From: a virus
Direction: 5' to 3' (one strand)
DNA length: 39,041 nucleotides
IMG/VR virus record: IMGVR_UViG_3300029319_000151
Coordinates: 1 to 39,041 of that record
How positions within the stretch are numbered: the stretch's first letter is position 1; every line of letters begins with the position of its first letter. The notes under the pieces are model-generated. The model saw only the letters and a program-made list of their open reading frames with translations. It was not told the DNA's origin and ran no database searches. The position numbers and the translations under genes are program-made. Shown here piece after piece: positions 36,001-39,041 of this stretch.

Positions 36001-37274
36001 ATACTACTGCTGGAAATAATTTAGCTATTGGTTACAATGCTTTGAGTGCAAACACCACAGGTGATTTAAATATTGCAATTGGAAACAATGCGTTAGATGC
36101 TAATACTGAAGGTGATAGGTCTTTGGCTATAGGTTATAACGCATTAACTAATCAAAATCCTTCTAGTAATGCAGATATGTATAATATAGCTATTGGACAT
36201 AATGCAGGTGCTGGAATTACCACAGGTGTTGTAAATACTATTATAGGTGGTCTTGCAGGAGATTCTTTATCAGATGCAGACCATAATGTAGCAATAGGTT
36301 ATCTTTCTCTTACTGCTGATACCTTAGGAAGTAGAAGTGTAGCTATTGGTAGAGGAACTTTAGCTTCACAAAATTTTACAACTGCTACCGATACTTATAA
36401 TACTGCAGTGGGTTATGCAGCAGGTAATGACATAACCACAGGTACACAAAATACTTTTATTGGTGGATTAGCAGGTGATGCTAATACTACTGCTGATAAT
36501 AATACAGCTATAGGTTATAATTCTTTAGGTGCTAATACTACAGGAGCTGACAATACTGCTGTTGGTACTCAAGCTTTAAGTTCATGTACAACTGGTGGTA
36601 GTAATACAGCAGTTGGCACACTTGCAGGAACGTCTGTGACAACAGGTGTTCTCAACACTTTAATTGGAGATGATGCAGGTGATTCTGTAACCACAGGAGA
36701 TAGTAATACACACATAGGTGCTTCTGCAGGTGCTGAAATATCTAGTGGAAGTGGTAATATTTGTATTGGTAAAGATTCAGGTACTACAGGCTCTCCTACT
36801 GGAGGATTAACTGGTGAAAATAATATTATATGTTTAGGTGATGAAAATATTACAGCTGCACATATGCAAGTAAGTTTCACAGTAGCATCAGACAAAAGAG
36901 ATAAAACAGATGTAGAACCTATAAAAATGGGATTAGACTTTGTAAACAAATTAGAACCTGTAACATATAAATGGGATAAAAGAAGTTTATATGTTGAAAA
37001 AGGTGAAGATTTTGTAGATATTGAACCAGATGGAACACATAAAGAAGATTGGTTAGATGTAGGATTTCTTGCTCAAGATGTTGAAAAACTTGAATCAGAG
37101 TATGGTTATAATATAGCTGATAAAACAAACCTTACAACTACATTAACAGGAGATGGTAATCAATATGGATTAACCTATGAAAAGTTTGTACCTATGTTAG
37201 TAAAATCAATTCAAGAACTTTCTACACAAGTAGATGAATTAAAAACTGAAATTAAAATTCTAAAGGAGGAATAA
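33087..37274 (+). CDS. Long tail fibre with 17-residue repeats and S74 chaperone domain
   Basis: A 1395-residue fibre, the largest gene here. Residues 1-110 form a conserved fibre start (LRLKEITTGDESGTWGDSTN) likely to attach to the tail. A beta-rich region follows with DITIDGT and DGGDVIFKDAG-type elements. Residues 430 to about 1232 hold 46 full 17-residue repeats and one partial, in the style NTAVGYxALxxNTTGxx, related to YadA head repeats. The C terminus is a Peptidase_S74 intramolecular chaperone starting at Ser1268-Asp1269 (SDKRDKTDVEP), which trims itself off after trimer assembly. The C-terminal coiled coil is STQVDELKTEIKILK. Host binding is the expected role. Confidence 0.93.
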   Translation: MATYVNDLRLKEITTGDESGTWGDSTNTNLELIAEAFSFGTEAITTNADTHTTTIADGSTDPGRSIYLKYTGTLDSACTITIGPNTVSKLWLIENGTSGSQNIIISQGSGANVTIPAGHVKAVYSDGAGSGAAIVDAFTNLNLGGTTTVDDLTISDDLTVTDDMTVGGTLGVTGVVTANAGVVVDNITIDGTTMTLSSSDLTLDVAGDIVLDADGGDVIFKDAGSSIGRLRNVSGNFVIKCEGSDDDLKFLGNDGGSEITALTLDMSAAGAATFNDKIIATELDISGDIDVDGTTNLDVVDIDGASNFGANATFVDGIRANFGTGEDLQISHTGSNSLIADTGTGDLKIRANDLKLEAYASEDSYITMVDGGAVTLFHDNSSKLATTSSGVDVTGTINGVGISSNITNFSSSILISQDGSTGTLSSASDNTGLGTSVFDDLTSGTRNTAVGSGAFDVLTTGAQNVAIGRAAGGSLTTGDDSVFLGERAGSSTTTASDNTGVGQAALLSNTTGANNTALGSGTLQENTTASNNTALGFEALNDNTTGTQNTALGSLALDANTTADGNTALGYSSLSANTTGAQNTGVGRNSLDANTTASNNVALGYNALLLNTTGTQNTAAGSLSLDANTTGDANVALGYQALSANTTADNNVAIGTNALLVNTTGAGNIAIGKGALDANTTADNNVAVGTSALTANTTGTNNVAVGALSLDANTTGQNNSAFGKSALSANTEGNANVALGISALLSNTTGSDNTAVGAVALNDNTTGVDNTAVGHDALKSNTEGDSNVAVGSHALDAATTASNNVAIGTNAAGAITTGNVNVAIGNSAMVTNTVGDRNVAVGHQALRTYNPASNEDSYNIAIGYNALFADTTGAFNTAVGGLALDANTTADNNTAIGYTALSSNTTGASNTAVGAGALVANTTSNSNTAVGFDALNDNTTGENNTAIGAGTLDKNTTGSFNVALGSAALDANTTAGNNLAIGYNALSANTTGDLNIAIGNNALDANTEGDRSLAIGYNALTNQNPSSNADMYNIAIGHNAGAGITTGVVNTIIGGLAGDSLSDADHNVAIGYLSLTADTLGSRSVAIGRGTLASQNFTTATDTYNTAVGYAAGNDITTGTQNTFIGGLAGDANTTADNNTAIGYNSLGANTTGADNTAVGTQALSSCTTGGSNTAVGTLAGTSVTTGVLNTLIGDDAGDSVTTGDSNTHIGASAGAEISSGSGNICIGKDSGTTGSPTGGLTGENNIICLGDENITAAHMQVSFTVASDKRDKTDVEPIKMGLDFVNKLEPVTYKWDKRSLYVEKGEDFVDIEPDGTHKEDWLDVGFLAQDVEKLESEYGYNIADKTNLTTTLTGDGNQYGLTYEKFVPMLVKSIQELSTQVDELKTEIKILKEE
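34374..36782 (+). repeat. Tandem 51-base coding repeats of the tail fibre
   Basis: The 17-residue units correspond to 51-base repeats: 46 complete units plus the start of a 47th, spaced exactly except for three 4-residue insertions (after NP or NF: PASNEDSY, PSSNADMY, FTTATDTY). Nucleotide similarity varies along the array, with GATGCTAATACTACTGC-type stretches almost identical in several units. Such repeats invite recombination and length change. Confidence 0.85.
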
Positions 37275-37275
37275 A

Positions 37276-37608
37276 ATGGCAGTAAGTAAAGACTTAACTA
37301 AAGCAGTCCCATATGAAAATAGCTCTAGTAAAGTAGAAAAATGGGACTTAGAGTATACTTATGAAAATGATAGCGAAGGCGATGCTACATATTATAAAAG
37401 TGTATTTAGTGTATCTGTAGACCAAAAAGATAGTGATGGCAATGATGTATTTACATTACAAGCTAAAGGTAGCTTTAGTAAAGCTGACTTAGTAGCATTA
37501 TGTCCAGTATCACATTGGGATACAGTATTTGCTAGTCAAGTAGATAGTGTTATTACTAATCCAGTAGTAAACCCTACACCTGACGAAGCATTTAGCATAC
37601 CTAGCTAA
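37276..37608 (+). CDS. Small protein after the fibre, 110 residues
   Basis: AAGGAGG precedes the ATG, two bases after the fibre stop. The product is acidic and beta-rich (KWDLEYTYENDSEGDATYY; VFSVSVDQKDSDGNDVF) with a C-terminal VVNPTPDEAFSIPS. It may bind or chaperone the fibre, a common arrangement directly after fibre genes. No family is recognised. Codon choice resembles the fibre more than the early genes. Confidence 0.7.
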   Translation: MAVSKDLTKAVPYENSSSKVEKWDLEYTYENDSEGDATYYKSVFSVSVDQKDSDGNDVFTLQAKGSFSKADLVALCPVSHWDTVFASQVDSVITNPVVNPTPDEAFSIPS

Positions 37609-37609
37609 T

Positions 37610-37852
37610 ATGGAACTAACACCTTATTTATTTTGGAACATCTTTATAACTTTGGTGTTAGCCCCCATACTTTACGGTATTCGTAGAAACGAATCCGAAG
37701 CAAAAAGAATAGACATACTTTTAAATAAAACTCGAGAAGAGATTGCAAAAGACTATGTCACCAAACAAGAAGTAAAAGAAGGAATGAATATCTTAATGGA
37801 TAGATTAGAAAAACTACATGAAAAGGTTGACAGACTCTTTGAGGTAAAATAA
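37610..37852 (+). CDS. Small protein with one membrane helix and coiled coil, 80 residues
   Basis: The N-terminal 23 residues form one hydrophobic segment (LFWNIFITLVLAPILYGI) followed by positively charged RRN. The rest is a coiled-coil-prone helix (KRIDILLNKTREEIAKD; LMDRLEKLHEKVDRLF). This layout fits a small class of phage membrane proteins such as holins or anchored lysis regulators, though the single helix leaves that open. It starts one base after the previous gene's stop and its stop overlaps the next ATG. Confidence 0.7.
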   Translation: MELTPYLFWNIFITLVLAPILYGIRRNESEAKRIDILLNKTREEIAKDYVTKQEVKEGMNILMDRLEKLHEKVDRLFEVK

Positions 37853-39041
37853 TGGGAAAGAAAAAGAATAGAAAACAATATAAACAAAAAGTTACTACTG
37901 ATAAGAGAGTAGATATGCGTACTGGTGGGCGAGTAAAAGCTCAAAGTGGTGGATTAAAAGATATTACTAATTATAAAGTAATACCTAAAAACCCAAAACA
38001 AGAAACACTTTCAAGAGGTAGAAGTAGACCAGTAACATCTCCAAAACAACCACCATTACAAACAGTAATTACACCTCCACTTAATGATGTGGTAGGTAGA
38101 CCAACACCTCCATCTCCAATAAGTAGTAAACTAGGTGATGGTAGATTTAGTGGTGCACCAGAAGGTAGATTACAAACTACTGAGGCAAGAGGTCCAACAC
38201 TACAAATGACAACTGCTCGTACAACTAATGTACAGCCAACTACAACAACGCCTACACCAACAGACCCTGTAATGAGAGGAGGTCCAGTAGGACCGGGTGT
38301 ACCTTTTAATCCGGGAACTGGAAGAGTACCACCACCAAGTAGAGGTAGACCAGTACCACCACCGTCTGTGCCTCCTAAACAACCACCTCCGTTTGTACCA
38401 CCACCTCCACCAGACGTACCTCCACCGGATGATACACCTCCACCACCTCCTCCGGGTGATACACCTGCAGAAACTCCTATGACATCTAGAGAGATAGCAG
38501 AGGCTGCAGCAAGAGGTGAAGTTCCTGAAGCTGCACAATTACCTGATGCAGTTCAAATAGAGGAAGGAACTCCACAACAAACTACAACAATGGCAGAGCC
38601 TACAACTGTAGGACAAAGACAAGCTGAACCAGTTGGACCAGAAGCAGTTAGAGAAGCTGTTGTAGATACATCTGCAATGCCAGATGAAAGAGCTGCTGCT
38701 GAGTATAATTCTTTTGTAAGTGAACAAACTGCTGATGTACAAGAAGCTATTGGTTCTTTATCTGCAGAATCTCAAGCAAAAGTTAATGAAGTTAGAGAAC
38801 TATCAGGACCTGCAAAAGCTGCTGAAATTACAGATAAAATTGCAAATGCTGCAAAAGCTGAAGATGTTGACGGTGTTTTATCTGCTGGTGCTTTTGCTCC
38901 TGAAGTAATAGGAGTAGGTGCTCAAGTATCAGAAACTCCTGATGCTGAAAGACAAACTCGTGAAGCTATTACTGGTGAAGCTGCTAGTGGTGAAGCTGCA
39001 CAAATAATAGGACAAGTAGGTTATGAAGCTGCTAAACAAAG
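37852..39041 (+). CDS. Proline- and alanine-rich protein, 3' partial
   Basis: This gene starts at an ATG overlapping the previous stop and remains open to the last base (at least 396 residues). The first 30 residues are basic (GKKKNRKQYKQK) with TGGRVKAQSGG. Residues about 45-155 are Pro/Thr-rich, and 160-205 are almost polyproline (PPPPPDVPPPDD; PPPPPPGDTP). After residue 210 the protein becomes Ala/Glu-rich and helical (REIAEAAARGEVPEAAQ; SAESQAKVNEVREL). Arg is coded almost only by AGA, unlike the early genes. A virion or secreted structural protein is likely, but the missing C terminus prevents a decision. Confidence 0.8.
   Translation, partial: MGKKKNRKQYKQKVTTDKRVDMRTGGRVKAQSGGLKDITNYKVIPKNPKQETLSRGRSRPVTSPKQPPLQTVITPPLNDVVGRPTPPSPISSKLGDGRFSGAPEGRLQTTEARGPTLQMTTARTTNVQPTTTTPTPTDPVMRGGPVGPGVPFNPGTGRVPPPSRGRPVPPPSVPPKQPPPFVPPPPPDVPPPDDTPPPPPPGDTPAETPMTSREIAEAAARGEVPEAAQLPDAVQIEEGTPQQTTTMAEPTTVGQRQAEPVGPEAVREAVVDTSAMPDERAAAEYNSFVSEQTADVQEAIGSLSAESQAKVNEVRELSGPAKAAEITDKIANAAKAEDVDGVLSAGAFAPEVIGVGAQVSETPDAERQTREAITGEAASGEAAQIIGQVGYEAAKQ

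Overview
The window is one continuous block of genes, all on the + strand. Genes are tightly packed, with many ATGA, GTGA or TAATG overlaps and many proteins under 100 residues. The content is that of a tailed double-stranded DNA phage: helicase, family A DNA polymerase, terminase, portal, scaffold, capsid, head-tail adaptors and a long self-cleaving fibre. The AT-rich composition and the repertoire (MazG, a TagD-like cytidylyltransferase, a GroES-like protein, a thermonuclease, many tiny Lys/Arg-rich proteins) resemble marine, probably alphaproteobacterial, phages. A short-tailed (podovirus-like) particle is the best guess, because adaptors and fibres follow the capsid directly and no tape measure or sheath is visible. 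Host and morphotype are inferences.

Layout. (1) 1-8559, replication and DNA modification: UvrD/Rep-type helicase (cut by the window start), then a coupled operon holding a 5-hmdU kinase/thymine-pyrophosphorylase-clade-2 helical protein, a TET-associated-type glycosyltransferase, a thymidylate synthase/hydroxymethylase homologue, a Cas4/RecB-like Fe-S nuclease, an AlkB-like dioxygenase, a small possible Nmad-type protein, a TagD-like nucleotidyltransferase and a DNA polymerase. Read together these look like a thymidine hypermodification pathway. (2) 8560-11024, small unknown genes, a ribbon-helix-helix regulator and a probable small terminase. (3) 11025-11390, a noncoding block with long, partly competing helices that I read as a structured RNA. 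(4) 11391-14821, small accessory genes including a MazG pyrophosphohydrolase and zinc-ribbon proteins, with recognisable sigma70-like promoters. (5) 14822-16030, two repeat-rich noncoding blocks around one 81-residue gene that has its own promoter and a strong terminator. (6) 16031-27674, packaging and head genes: a 688-residue protein, TerL, portal, a run of tiny basic proteins, nuclease, GroES-like protein, scaffold, capsid, ended by a UUCG-loop terminator. (7) 27838-39041, virion proteins, adaptors, and fibre genes, ending in a proline/alanine-rich protein cut by the window end.

How the genes work together (inference): the TS homologue would make a 5-hydroxymethyl pyrimidine nucleotide. 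The polymerase would incorporate it. The glycosyltransferase and the helical-domain protein would elaborate it in DNA, and the cytidylyltransferase could supply an activated donor. The polymerase has Leu at the position equivalent to E. coli Pol I Phe762, a state reported to be enriched in temperate or slowly replicating phages. No integrase or repressor is visible in this window.
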